Of a stretch of DNA of 64,000 nt, positions 9,613 through 20,486 are shown piece after piece. The position numbers were made by a program, and so were the translations under genes. Position 1 is the stretch's first letter; each line of letters opens with the position of its first letter. The notes below the pieces were generated by a model. That model was not told the origin of the DNA and did not search any database. It saw only the letters and a list, made by a program, of their open reading frames with translations. Source of the DNA: Drosophila miranda (taxonomy: Eukaryota; Arthropoda; Insecta; Diptera; Drosophilidae); contig NC_046674.1 of assembly GCF_003369915.1 (NCBI RefSeq), forward strand, positions 34,413,657 through 34,477,656, in the 5' to 3' direction.

Positions 9613-10329
9613 CACCCGAGCTATAAAAATCCACCAAAACTCTAACTTGTCCAAATTTCGATTTTAAGGAACCCCTTCCCTCACCCATTGTGCATTCTTC
9701 GGGCGCGTTTTAAAAAATTTTTGTTCCACTTTCTTGAACTGTAATCTGTAGTTAAGAGCAAGACTAGGCGTTACGCGGGGGTAAGGATTATACATATTAA
9801 TACATACAATACATATACTTTTGTAATACGAAGGAGAATGATTTTTACTCGAGATCTGGTCACCATAAAGGCAAAAAATTCTATCCATAAGCAGAAGCAT
9901 AAGCCAGAAGAACATCTAAAGCAAATTAAATAATATTTCATTTGCCGGAAGCGGCAGGCGCAACCTCCTACCAGGAGATATCCCAGAGATCAGCGCCCTG
10001 GCAACGCTTCTCTAAAATATACACACATACACACGTACTATATATTTTTTACCAGAATAACTCGATTTTTCTCTAACATTATTTTATACGTACATTCGTT
10101 CGTTTATATATATATACACTATTTTTTGTCGATGTGAGTCGTAGCTTCTCGAATGGGAAGGACGACTATATGAATAATATATGTATATATGTATACCATT
10201 AGGCAATTTGCCATTGCAATCACTAACTGTTTTTTATTTTTAATAAGTCGAATGAAAAAAAAACAAACAATAAATAACTGTAAATTAATTCGATAAAGTG
10301 CCTTGACCCATCTCCAGAGGGAGATCAAT
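9613..10329 (+). other. AT-rich non-coding stretch after the TPX2-like fragment
   Basis: No gene seen. It could be the 3' UTR of the captured host transcript: AT-rich, with an A-rich tract (AAAAAAAAACAAACAATAAATAA, about 10255-10277) just before gypsy-A pol coding resumes near 10290-10330. If that tract is a decayed poly(A) tail, the whole 8985-10280 block is one retrocopy. Confidence 0.4.
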
Positions 10330-11842
10330 ACTTCGCTTCCGCTCTAGACAGTGAATTAAGGGAATGTAATCAATTAAGATTAGATCATTTAAACGACGAA
10401 GAAAGGGAGGCATTGAAAAAGGTCTTATATAAGTTTAAAGATGTGCAGTACAGAGAAGGTGACAATTTGACTTTCACAAGTACAATCAAGCACGAGATCA
10501 AAACTCAACATGAAGACCCGGTCTACAGACGACCATACAAATATGCCCAGATACACGATCAGGAGGTAAACCAATAAATCAATCGCCCATATCTATGATT
10601 CCGAAGAAAATAAATGCTTCAGGAAAGCAGAAATATCGAATTGTAGTAGACTATAGAAGTCTAAATGAAATAACAGTTAAGGACAAATTCCCAACTCCAC
10701 GAATGGATGAAATCCTAGACAAGCTAGGTAAATGTCAGTATATTACGACAATCGATTTAGCAAAGGGTTTCCATCAAATACCCATGGAACCTAACTCAAT
10801 CCCCAAAACTGCGTTCTCCACTAAGCATGGACATTACAAGTTCACTCGTATGCCCTTTGGGCTAACCACTGCCCCCGCTACCTTCCAATGATGTATGAAC
10901 AATCTGTTTGAAGAGTTAATCTTTAAAGATTGCTTTGTATACCTAGACGACATCATTATATTTTCCACTTAATTGGAATAACACCTGTTGTCACTAAGGA
11001 GAGTATTTGGAAAGTTGAGAGACGCCAACTTAAAGATACAAATGGATAAATGTGAATTCATGAAAAAGGAAAATGAATGTAGTCACTACTGAAGGAATAG
11101 TACCAAATCCAGGCAAGATCTCTGCCATCGTCAAATTTCCAATACCGGAAACGACTAAACAAATAAAGTCATTCTTAGGTCTGTGCGGGTTCTACAGGAA
11201 ATTCATTCCTAATTTTGCAAACATAGCAAAACCCATGACACTCAAACTAAAGAAAGGAGCTGTCATAGACCCCAAGGACGAAAAGTACGTCGAGGCATTT
11301 GAGAGACTAAAAGTACTCATCACCTCAGACCCTATCCTTGCATTCCCAGACTTCGACAAAATTTTCACGGTAACAACCGACGCTAGTAATATAGCATTGG
11401 GAGCGGTTTTGTCACAAGAACAGAAACCGATCTGCTACGCTAGCAGAACCCTAAACGAACACGAAATAAACTATTCAGCCATCGAAAAGGAATTATTGGC
11501 GATCGTATGGGCAATCAAGTATTTCCGTTCATACCTGTTCGGTAGAACATTCGAGACATAAAGCGATCATAAACCCTTGATTTGGTTGAACAACCTCAAG
11601 GAGCCAAATATGAAATTACAAAGATGGAAAATAAAACTGAATGAGTTCGACTTTAAAATAAAATATCTACCAGGCAAAGAAAATCATGTAGCGGATGCCT
11701 TATCAAGGGTAAAGATTAATGAAAATCTCCTTGGAGAAGCTTCCAATAGCGTTGGTGCAACTGTACACAGCGCACAGGAAGACAATCTCAATCACATTGC
11801 CATCACGGAAAGACCAATTAACTATTACAATCTGTAAATTGA
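10330..11842 (+). pseudogene. Gypsy-A pol: reverse transcriptase and RNase H (left copy)
   Basis: Order of domains: LTFTSTIKHEIKTQ (RT start), [28 protein letters not shown] (motif A), [16 protein letters not shown] (motif B), VYLDDIIIFS (YLDD catalytic box, about 10940-10965), [15 protein letters not shown] (thumb), then RNase H with [33 protein letters not shown] and [13 protein letters not shown]. In-frame stops occur near 10576, 10889, 10970 and 11560, and a frameshift near 11073. It is a decayed Ty3/gypsy polymerase. Gypsy-B interrupts just after INYYNL. Confidence 0.85.
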
Positions 11843-11847
11843 GTTAA

Positions 11848-11949
11848 TGTTATTAATATGTATGTACGGTCACACCATCCAATGGATATAGAATAAAAGA
11901 GAATCTTGAAGTGAACGCGTGCTTAAGTTCTGAGTGTCAATACACTACA
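11848..11949 (+). repeat. Gypsy-B 5' LTR, left arm (102 bp), and primer site
   Basis: Matches the 3' LTR at 19126-19236 except for a 9-bp deletion after TGTTA. The same LTR in the right arm (30122-30232) is full length at 111 bp, so the deletion followed the inverted duplication. TGGCGACGAGCG at 11954-11965, four bases downstream, is the likely primer binding site. Confidence 0.85.
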
Positions 11950-12016
11950 TAATTGGCGACGAGCGTAAAATAAAACGTATTAATATACATACACATGTTA
12001 AAAGTGCATATAATAT

Positions 12017-12580
12017 ATGAACAACAACATGACGAAAAATGAAGTACCAACATTCAATCAAATGGCAACAATTGCTGAGTTTTCGCCACATCAAGAAACG
12101 ATCTGCATTTGAAGAGAAAAATTCGACATACATTTGTGCGAATTGAATGTGAAAGAGGAAAACACAACAAAGGCAGTTTTGTTGAAGTCGATCGGTACAG
12201 CGGATTACACTGTACTACATAGTTTGTGCAATCCGGTATCACCCGTATCAAAAGCATACAAAGAATTATGTGAAATTTTAAAAACACACTACACACCACC
12301 TACACTCATATTCAGAGAGAGAAAAAAATTTCACATGTCCACAAAAAGTGAAGATGAGACTGTAGCGGAGTGGTATGCTCGAGTTGAACAATTGGCATTG
12401 GAATGCAAATTTGGCTCAAATCTGGAAGCGTTTGTATTAAACCAATTTGTGATGAGCCTTCCCAACCCCATATATGTATGAAAGAATATGTGAAGAAGAC
12501 GAAAATCTAACTCTGGCTGATGCACTCAAGAAGGCGATGATCATGGAGACGAAGATGAGCACAAGGAAGACAGAACACAA
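12017..12580 (+). pseudogene. Gypsy-B gag, left copy
   Basis: A first ATG at 12017 opens MNNNMTKNEVPTFNQM, followed by a stop near 12110. The capsid-like part continues to 12481 (YKELCEILKTHYTPP, FRERKKFHM, ETVAEWYARVEQLALEC, LNQFVMSLPNP), a pattern of Ty3/gypsy capsid. A frameshift at about 12478 leads to RICEEDENLTLADALKKAM. The product would form the particle shell. Confidence 0.7.
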
Positions 12581-13938
12581 TGTCAACTACATACATGTAT
12601 CAAAAGAACGGGACTAGTCAATGGCAGAGGCAAAGAGGCGAGAACAGAGATCAAGCAAAGAGCAACGGCAGAAGTCATTTCAAGGGCAACCGAAACGTGA
12701 GTTACAGAGGCGGCAGAAGCGACGGTGACGGCGACGGCGAAAACGACTGCGACGCTGGCAGAGAAAAGAAGCAGCAGCCATGCACACACTGTGGCTGGCG
12801 AAATCACACCTCAAACAATTGCAAGTATAAGGCATGCAAATGTCACAGCTGTGGAAAAATAGGTCACTTGGCGAGCATTTGTAAAAATAAATCAAAAAAA
12901 TCTGTAAATTATGTATCTCAAACAAAACATGACACCTATTCTGATAATAATTTTGATAATGATAATTATAACTTTTCTATCTATAGCGTTGATACAACCT
13001 CGACTGGTGGAGTATATTATTTATCTGTAAAAATTGATGGAAACATAACGAAAATTGCTTGCGACACTGGTGCACCGTGCACACTGGTTCCAAAAACATT
13101 TTACGAGAGCTTAAATACCAGCAGACCACTTAGAAAATGTCTAGTTCCATATGTAGATTACAATGGAGATTCAATCAAAGTTATTGGTGAGTACGATGCA
13201 ATGATCGAGTATCGAGGTCTAAAAAAACAAATTGTTGTTGTCGTAACCAATGCAATGAGTCCACCTTTGCTAGGTAGAACATTTTTGAGAGCTTTTAATT
13301 TTGAGTTAATGCAGGTGAAAAATGTGTACGTAAATGAACCAAATTCTGTAATTACAGAACAGATTAAATCGGAGTTTGCTGAAGTTTTTGAGCCTCGTTT
13401 AGGTTCATATACTACGAATACGATATCGTTACTGTTAAAAGAAGATGCAAAACCAATATTTTTCAATCCTAGGTCAGTACCATTAGCATGGAAAGAAAAG
13501 ATTGAAGTGCAGTTACGAAAATTCATAGATGATGGAATTTTAGAGCAAGTCGTTAGTTCTGAATGGGCAACACCTTTGGTACCGATTTTAGAACCAAACG
13601 GTGACATACGAATTTGTGGTGACTATAAGGTTACATTAAACCGGTCTTTAGTCGACGTAAAGTATCCACTACCTCGAATAGACGACATTTTTGCAGCGCT
13701 TGAAGGTGCACTGTATTCAAAACTTGACCTATCAAATGCTTACAATCAGCTAAATTTAGATGAGCAGTCTCAAAATTTGTGTACTTGGAGCACACATATT
13801 GGACTACTGAAAGTTATACGCTTACCATTCGGTATAAAAACTGCAGCAGCTATTTTTCAATTTTTCAGGGTATGCGAGGAGTTGTGGTTTATCAAGATGA
13901 CATAACAGTTACAGGACGAGATCTTCAAGAACATATTT
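12580..13938 (+). pseudogene. Gypsy-B nucleocapsid, protease and RT (first part), left copy
   Basis: An open frame of 441 codons. Arg/Gly-rich basic stretch, then two zinc knuckles (CTHCGWRNHTSNNC and CHSCGKIGHLASIC), aspartic protease active site ACDTGAPCTLVPK, and the RT start with WATPLVPILEPNGDIRICGDY, YSKLDLSNAYNQL (motif A) and LPFGIKTAAAIFQ (motif B). The YQDD catalytic box lies at about 13886-13900 just past a frame break. CR1-a is inserted at 13939; RT continues at 16805. Confidence 0.85.
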
Positions 13939-14006
13939 GATTTTTATTTATTTATTAAATTAACAAATTATCTGTTAATAATGGTACTTAGGCGGAAAAA
14001 GATAAG

Positions 14007-15512
14007 TTAAAAGTTAGCTAAATTTAAATGATTACAAATATTGCATGCAATTAGTTTAAGAGATAGTTCAGGGGATAAGGTTTGACAGAGGGAGTTATAA
14101 TTATGGCATAAAACCCTAAAAGGTTCATGATCAGCATAATTAGACCTACATATGGGTAGACGGATAGGCCTAAAAGTACGGGTAGGTCTAGATGGAACGG
14201 CCAAGTCAATCTGACCCAAGAGAGTTTGGGAGTCAACAGTCCCAAGAAGGAGCTTGTGCACGAACATTACGCCATTGCATACTCTGCGATGGTGCAACGA
14301 CGGCAAGTCAATAAGATTTAGCCTAGACCGGTAGGGTGGCAAGATTCTACCCGAGTCCCAGTTAAAGTTCCGAAGGGCAAAAATTAAAAATTGCTTTTGC
14401 ATGGATTCAATAACAGCCTGCTGCTCTTTATACTGCGGGCTCCACACACAAGAACAATACTCCAATATAGGACGTACTAACGAGATGTACAGTTGTTTCG
14501 TAACGTACGGGTCGTCAAACTCCTTGGACCAACGCTTGATGAACGCTAAAACACCCTTAGCTTTATTTACAGTTGCAGCTATATGGGTGTTAAGACACAA
14601 ATTATGATCAAAAAGGACTCCGAGGTCATTTGAACTCGAAATTCGCTCAAGGACATGATTTCCTAGAACATATGGGACAAAATGAGGAGCGCGACGGTAA
14701 AATGTCATAAGTTTGCATTTGGAAAGGTTCAGAAAAAGAAGATTAGTTGAACACCACAATAGTAGTTCACTTAGATCAAGTTGAAGGCGTGTGTGCAAAT
14801 ACCAATCAGAGTAAGAAAGACAGATTTTGACATCATCAGCATACATTAGTGTAGTAGAGTATGTTATAACTTGAGGAAGGTCATTCACAAATAAAATAAA
14901 CAGAAGCGGGCCCAGATGACTTCCCTGTGGCACACCTGAAGTAACATTAACAGTATTTGACAACACGTTAGAAAACAAAACACGTTCAGTACGGTTAGAG
15001 AGATAGGACAAAATCCAATCTAGAAGATTCGTTGGGAACCCTAATAAAGAGAGCTTGTGAATAAGCAGAGCATGGTTCACAGAATCGAATGCCTTGCTGA
15101 AGTCCGTAAAAACTACATCCGTCTGCAAACCAATTTGAAAACCACGGTGGATTAGGTTAGAAAACTCAAGAAGGTTAGTCGATGTTGAACGATGTCTGAA
15201 AAAACCGTGTTGCGACGGAGATATCAAGCTGCAACAAAGATGTTGCAGTTGCCGGGTGACCAGGAACTCAAGAAGCTTCGGGATGGCGGAAAGCTTTGCG
15301 ATACCACGATAGTTTTCAATGTTTGATCTTGAACCTTTTTTGTGAAGCGGAATGATGTAGGACTCATTCCAAATTACTGGGAGACAAGACTGTGCCAAGG
15401 AGAGGTTGAAGAGAAAGGTCAAGGGTTTGCAAAGGGACTGGGCACAGTGTTTTAAGATGCAACTTGGTACCTTATCTGGACCCGCAGAAAACGATATGTC
15501 CATAGATGACAA
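14007..15512 (-). pseudogene. CR1-a ORF2 reverse transcriptase, left copy
   Basis: A 501-codon open frame. Motifs: SYIIPLHKKGSRSNIENYRG, ISPSQHGFFRHRSTSTNLLE, VVFTDFSKAFDSVNHALL (motif A), TSGVPQGSHLGPLLFILFVN (motif B), LMYADDVKICLS (YADD), LGVLFDHNLC and FIKRWSKEFDDPYVT. It ends in LVRPILEYCSCVWSPQY and a C-terminal tail. There is no RNase H, as expected for CR1/jockey. It is intact over this length, but the upstream endonuclease frame is broken off from it near 15512-15720. Confidence 0.85.
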
Positions 15513-15719
15513 ACCTTCCAGAACAACGCTTTCCTCGAAAAAGGGCAGAAAAATGCTGTTAGCTTGAGGTAGCTGGTACGGATACGGAGTGGATGCGTTG
15601 TAAATATGAGACGAGTACGTTGTTTGGAAAAAGTTAGCGAATAAATTTGCATTACCAACAGCAGAAGCTTCTGTTTTGTTCTGGTAATGAAGGGACGGAG
15701 GAAAAACGTTTGACTTGCG

Positions 15720-16793
15720 CTAAGAGTTAACGAACGAATAGAATTTTTTAGGATCACTACGAAAGTTACTACTACATTGTGAAAGGCAATGATTATAACA
15801 CTGACTATTGACGGCAAGGAACAGAGAGCGAGCGGAGGAGTATAGAGCTAAGGCCAACGTGGAGCCCGACTGCTGGTACTTTTTATAGAGCCGGGATTTA
15901 TTATTTTTTAAGTATGACAAATACTTGGAGAACCAGGGAGGCTTGGACGATACAGGTACAGTGATATCTGGAACAAACGTATTAAGGGCGGAGTAAATAG
16001 AACTATAAAACGAGTTAACAGTTGCATCTATGTTCGGTAATTCATAAAGAAACGACCAATCAACACGCGAGAGATGTAGATCTAAATCGATAAAGTTTGT
16101 TTTGCGAAAACACTTTATGTGACAAGGAGCCATGGAACTGTCAGCACCTCCAGATTGTGAACACTCCAGTGATATCAACAAAGTTGGATGGTAAGGATCT
16201 TCAGGGAGAGATATTGGGCTTGCTCTAGATACCGTAGCAAGAGAACCATCGTTAACAAAAACGAGGTCAAGAAGTCTGTCCCTAATGTTTTTAACGGCAT
16301 TAATTTGGACAAGGGAAATATCCGTTAGCCCATTGATAAAGTCATTATGGCAATTGGGAAACAACAGGTTAGCGTCATCACAAGGCAGCCAAGAAAGAAA
16401 TGGGAGGTTAAAGTCCCCCATGACAATAATTCGATCATTGCACCCTAATGCTGAAACAACAGTATTAATTGCTGAGAGGTGGTGTAAGTAAAGCTCAGCA
16501 TCAGACTTGGGAGGAATGTAAGAGCAGGTTAAATAGAAAAATGCGGAGCCAACACGAACTTTGACTGCAACAAATTCAATTCCATGAATGTTATTGAATG
16601 GGAATAACTCAGATGAGAAAACAGATTTAACTGCAATAAGAACCCCACCTGCAAAAGATGGGCGGTCCATTCTATAAATAGTGTAACTATCAATGAAAAT
16701 TTCATGATCATTGACAGAGGAGTTAAGCCAGGTTTCGGTAAACGGGATGGCATCGAAATCAAAGGACGCGCTATTAGTATGAATTTGACGCAA
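15720..16793 (-). pseudogene. CR1-a ORF2 endonuclease, left copy (N-terminus missing)
   Basis: APE-like endonuclease: PFTETWLNSSVNDHE (catalytic Glu region), FYLTCSYIPPKS, RIIVMGDFNLPFLSWL, RDRLLDLVFVND and EDPYHPTLLISLE. The first metal-binding Asn/Asp region and ORF1 are missing because of 5' truncation. A stop at about 15720 separates it from the RT frame. The family's enzyme nicks target DNA to prime reverse transcription. Confidence 0.8.
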
Positions 16794-16804
16794 TTTTCCC
16801 AGTC

Positions 16805-18919
16805 ATTTCAAACCTAAAAGCTGTACTTAGAAAACTGAAATCAGTTGGACTTAAATTAAATGACAAGAAATGTGAGTTCTTTAAATCCAAAATTTGTTAC
16901 CTAGGATTTTCAATTGACAGGAACGGACTGAGAAAAAATAATGATAGAGTTGCGAGTGTATTGTTTGCACCGGCTCCGGAAAACGTATCACAGCTTAGAG
17001 CTTTCATAGGCATGGTAAATAATTATTCAAAGTTCATCAACAGCTTCGCTCAGATAATGAATCCTTTATATGCATTATTAAAGAAAAATACAAAATTTAA
17101 TTGGATACGCGAATGTCAGAGTGCATATGAAGAGGTAAAGAAAGAAGTAACTTCTGAACAAGTTTTAGTTCACTACAACCCAGATCAACCGTTAGTACTA
17201 ACGACTGATGCTAGCAGCCATGCAGTTTCAGGTGTTTTTTCACATAAATGCAATGAAGATATCAAACCGATAGCATTTGTATCAAGAGCATTATCCAAAA
17301 GCGAGCATAATTACAGTGCAATTGAGAAAGAGGCTCTGGCTATAGTGTTCTGTGTGAGTAAATTAAGACAGTATCTTTTAGGAAACACGTTCATCCTTCG
17401 AACAGATCACAAACCATTACTAAGCATATTTGGAGACCTGAAAGGACTTCCATTGATGGCCTCTGCACGAATGCAAAGATGGGCACTGACTTTGTCAGGT
17501 TTTCAATATACAGTTAAACACATAAAGGGGACCTTAAATATAGCAGATGGACTCTCAAAATTGCCTCAATGGGAAACGGCTGTACCAAACGAAGACTATA
17601 ATTACATACATTTTATACAGTCCGAAAAGGTGTTCAAAATTATCTTAAAAGAAATAGCTCGTGAAACACGACGTGACCCAATATTATCAAAAGTTTGTGG
17701 GGCAATTAACACTGGTTCGAAGACAAGATTAAATGGCAGCGAGTTTTCTGCCTACATCTCTAAAACAAATGAACTTTCCGTGGAATATGATTGTATCTTA
17801 TGGGGACACAGAGTAGTAATTCCAACCAAACTGAGACAAGCTATTTTAGCAGAATTTCATGCATCGCATTTGGGAATAGTAAAAACCAAAATATTAGCAC
17901 GTTCTTATGTGTGGTGGCCTTGCATGGATTCTGAAATTGAGAAATTAATTCGAGATTGTATTCCTTGTCAGGAACAACAATCAAGTCCAGAAAAGAGTCT
18001 ATTAATACCGTGGAAATCCACAGGAAAGGCTTGGAGTCGAGAACACATAGACTTTGCAGGACCAATTAGAGGTTTTCATTTATTGGTTATTATAGATTCT
18101 TATACAAAATGGGCAGAAGTATTCAAAACGAAGGAAATAACTTCATTGTTTACTATCAACAAGCTTAGAGAAGTATTTTGTCGATATGGTTTACCAGACG
18201 TGTTAGTTAGTGACAATGGACGACAGTTTACTTCTGATGATTTTAAAACGTTTATGAAAAACAATGGTGTTAATCACATTTTTACTGCTCCAGGACATCC
18301 AGCGACTAATGGCCAAGCAGAAAATGTTGTAAAGACTGTTAAGAAATCACTATATGCAAACATAAAGGGTAATGAAAGACAAGATTTTAATACAATTTTA
18401 AATAGATTTTTGATCGATTACAGAAATACGATTCATTGTACTACGGGCGAATCTCCTGCTAAATTATTTTTTGGTCGTACACTAAAAACAAGATTTTCGT
18501 TGTTAAAACCACCTACGGTCGAAAGCATAATAAATAAAAAACAGATTGAGGGTGTTGTAAATCACAAAGGTAGACGAAGCACAGAATTTTTAAAGGGTCA
18601 AAAATTTATGATTAGGGACTACAAAAATTCTAACAAAGCAAGCTGGACTCAGGCGACTGTAAAACAACAACTGGGCCCGCGTTCGTATTGTTGTATTTTG
18701 GCGAACAATAACAGAGAAATAAAACGTCACCTGGATCAAATTAGAAACCAAAGCACTAACAATCATACATCGCCTAATGCGAAAACACCTAATGTCGAAA
18801 GCAATTGTTCAGTAGATGACAATTCCAAAAACAACAATGAACAAATGGTTTCTCAACAAACACCCACCAGGAGAGAGTTGAGACCACGTGAGGCAGGGAA
18901 GGTAGTAAAGCGTATTTAA
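16805..18919 (+). pseudogene. Gypsy-B pol: RT end, RNase H, integrase (left copy)
   Basis: Resumes after CR1-a with LGFSIDRNGLRKNNDRV. The 652-codon frame from 16961 contains FIGMVNNYSKFINSFAQ (RT thumb), RNase H (TTDASSHAVSGVFSHKC, YSAIEKEALAIVF, LRTDHKPLLSIFG), integrase zinc finger (EFHASHLGIVKTK, CIPCQEQQS), catalytic core (HIDFAGPIRGFHLLVIIDSY, VLVSDNGRQFTSDDFK, HPATNGQAENVVKTVKKSL) and a C-terminal GPRSYCCILANNNREIKRHL region. This stretch is fully open, unlike the right-arm copy. The element is broken only upstream, by the CR1-a insertion and gag lesions. Confidence 0.9.
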
Positions 18920-19125
18920 CAATAAAATTAAATAAAGAAAGGAATTATGAAATCATATTATGTACAAATTAAACATTGAAACAAATATTAAATAGATTAA
19001 GAAGAAAGAAAAACACGAAATCACATAAATTTTATATACGCTTATTAGATTAAGAAGACAAATCAAATTGTTATAAGAAAATAGATCTATAAATGACATG
19101 TATGTTAAACATCTAAGGAGAGGCG
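18920..19125 (+). other. Gypsy-B 3' untranslated region
   Basis: A/T-rich stretch between the pol stop and the 3' LTR. No env and no other gene seen. The purine-rich run ATCTAAGGAGAGGCG directly before the LTR (about 19111-19125) is the likely polypurine tract. Confidence 0.6.
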
Positions 19126-19236
19126 TGTTAGGTATTATATTAATATGTATATACGGTCACACCATCCAATGGATATAGAATAAAAGAGAATCTTGAAGTG
19201 AACGCGTGCTTAAGTTCTGAGTGTCACTACACTACA
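19126..19236 (+). repeat. Gypsy-B 3' LTR, left arm (111 bp)
   Basis: TGTTA...ACA, near identical to the 5' LTR apart from the latter's 9-bp deletion. At 111 bp it is very short for a gypsy-type LTR. It is followed by the target duplication GTTAA at 19237-19241. Confidence 0.9.
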
Positions 19237-19241
19237 GTTAA

Positions 19242-20439
19242 TAAAAGGCAATGAAGATAAGGTAGAAACCATTCGCTATTTTCACAAGATAATCATCAAG
19301 GTCACATATAAAGAAATGACTAACACCTTAGCAAAGGATATAATAAAGGAATATCTGTGCACCAAAAAGAGTGCATTATATTTCCATAATGAAATAGATT
19401 TCCCTCCTTTCCAAAAGACCTATTTAGAAATCATTAGCTCTAACAATATAACCAAAGCTATTTAATCAAGCACCAAACTTATAGATATTCAAAATTACTC
19501 TGAATTCAAAGAAACCATATTAAAGAATCATAAAGGCTTACTCCACCCACGGATAGAGAAAACCGTCAATTGGTTTAAGGGAAAATATTATTACCCGGAT
19601 TACCAGAAATTAATTCAGAATATCATAAACAAGTGGGACTTGTAATATTGCCAAAAAAGAGCATAGAAATACGAAGTTGGCATTCGAAACCACACCGGAA
19701 ATATTGAACATCAGAGAGAAATACGTAATGGATTTAATGTATTGACGTATACTCTAAGTTTGCCACTCTAGTAGAAGTAAAAAGTCGTGATTGGTTAGAG
19801 ACAAAAATGGCAATCATTAAAGTTTTTAACGAGATGGGCAAACCAATTGAAATCAAAGCCGACAAAGATTCAGCTTTTATGTGCGCAGCATTGCAAGCAT
19901 GGCTGAATGCGGAAAACGTCAAGATTGAGATCACTTCCAGCAAAAATGGAATATCTGACGTTGAAAGATTTCATAAAACAATAAATGAAAAATTAAGAAT
20001 AATATCTAGCGAGGATAATCCGGAAGATAAATTCACAAAGTTTGAATTAATCCTTTATACTTCTAATCACAAAACTAAACATAATACAACGAATAGGACA
20101 CCAGCCGATATATTCATTAATGCAGGCACATCCGACTATGACACACAATTGAACAAAGTGAATAAAATCACTCAATTGAACAAAAATCGTATAAATTATG
20201 AGATAGATACCCGCTATAAACAGTCACCTCTAGTTAAGTCGAAAGTAACGAACCCTTTCAAAAGGACAGGCGAAATTGGACAGGTAGACGAAAACCATTA
20301 TGAAGAAAAGAATAGGGGCAGAAAAATTACTCACTATAAATCAAAATTCAAAAAGAAAAAGAAAAGCAATAATAGTAAATACAATAATTACAGAGAATCG
20401 GAAGATAATAACGGGAATAATGAAACGCAACCTGATTAG
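19242..20439 (+). pseudogene. Gypsy-A integrase (left copy)
   Basis: 19242-19760 is a broken frame with the zinc-binding region (LKNHKGLLHPRIEKTV, then a CysX2Cys partner lost to a stop). 19807-20439 is open for 210 codons: IKADKDSAFMCAALQAWL (catalytic Asp), SSKNGISDVERFHKTINEKL (catalytic Glu), and a Lys-rich end HYKSKFKKKKKSNN. Domain order and C-terminus fit 17.6/297-like errantiviral integrase. The stop at 20437-20439 lies inside the env start. Confidence 0.8.
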
Positions 20440-20486
20440 ATCAATGATCATCCTCACGTTCGCAATTCTATTGACGAATTCTATTG
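20420..20486 (+). pseudogene. Gypsy-A env start, truncated by CR1-b
   Basis: An ATG at 20420 overlaps the integrase end by 20 bases in another frame. It opens a short basic stretch followed by a hydrophobic segment (about residues 8-19) that looks like a signal peptide, then runs into CR1-b sequence at 20487. The overlap and signal peptide suggest the parent was an errantivirus-type element with an envelope gene. Only about 22 codons remain. Confidence 0.55.

Larger units (their letters stand above)
8786..11847 (+). mobile_element. Gypsy-A (17.6/297-like), left copy, first segment with host insert
   Basis: Begins abruptly in the protease C-terminus (AVIDYRNETVTLGARSYPII, about 8790-8850), continues into a host-derived TPX2-type segment (about 8985-10290), and then into pol (from about 10330) with RT and RNase H. 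At 11848 gypsy-B interrupts; gypsy-A resumes at 19237. The 5' LTR, gag and most of the protease are missing. Pol is most like 17.6/297/Tom-type errantiviral gypsy elements. Many stops are present. Confidence 0.75.
13939..16804 (-). mobile_element. CR1-a non-LTR element in gypsy-B, left copy (5'-truncated)
   Basis: Minus-strand CR1/jockey-type element flanked by ATTT (13935-13938 and 16805-16808). It starts within the endonuclease and runs through RT to a 3' end of short AAATAAATAAATAAA-type repeats instead of poly(A). It splits the gypsy-B RT gene between EHI and SNLKAV. The identical insertion in the right arm is at 25265-28132. Family differs from CR1-b (20487-22403 and 36571-63928), which it resembles at about the level of related families. 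Confidence 0.85.
11848..19236 (+). mobile_element. Gypsy-B (Mag-like, short LTRs), left copy
   Basis: Bounded by direct LTRs starting TGTTA and ending ACA, and by the 5-bp target duplication GTTAA (11843-11847 and 19237-19241). Internally it has gag, zinc knuckle, aspartic protease, RT, RNase H and integrase, interrupted inside RT by CR1-a at 13939-16804. Without that insertion it would be about 4.5 kb. There is no env. Affinity to the Mag group is judged from the protein C-terminus and the TGGCGACGAG-type primer site; a database search would be needed to name the family. Confidence 0.85.
8769..19703 (+). repeat. Left arm of a giant inverted repeat (about 10.9 kb)
   Basis: Every feature from the TAA microsatellite at 8769 to the gypsy-A integrase at 19703 recurs in reverse complement at 33311 down to 22427. 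Paired coordinates add to 42080 in the outer part and 42130 in the inner part. The differences are small indels: a 9-bp deletion in the left gypsy-B 5' LTR, a 9-bp insertion in the right arm near 28075, two deletions totalling about 60 bp near 23870-23920, and scattered substitutions. Both arms carry the same three-level element nest, so the duplication came after the insertions. Confidence 0.95.
19237..20486 (+). mobile_element. Gypsy-A, left copy, second segment (integrase and env start)
   Basis: Gypsy-A resumes after gypsy-B in the pol linker and integrase. Sequence to 19703 belongs to the inverted repeat; 19704-20486 exists once only. It is cut at 20487 by the 3' end of the CR1-b element. 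Confidence 0.8.
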
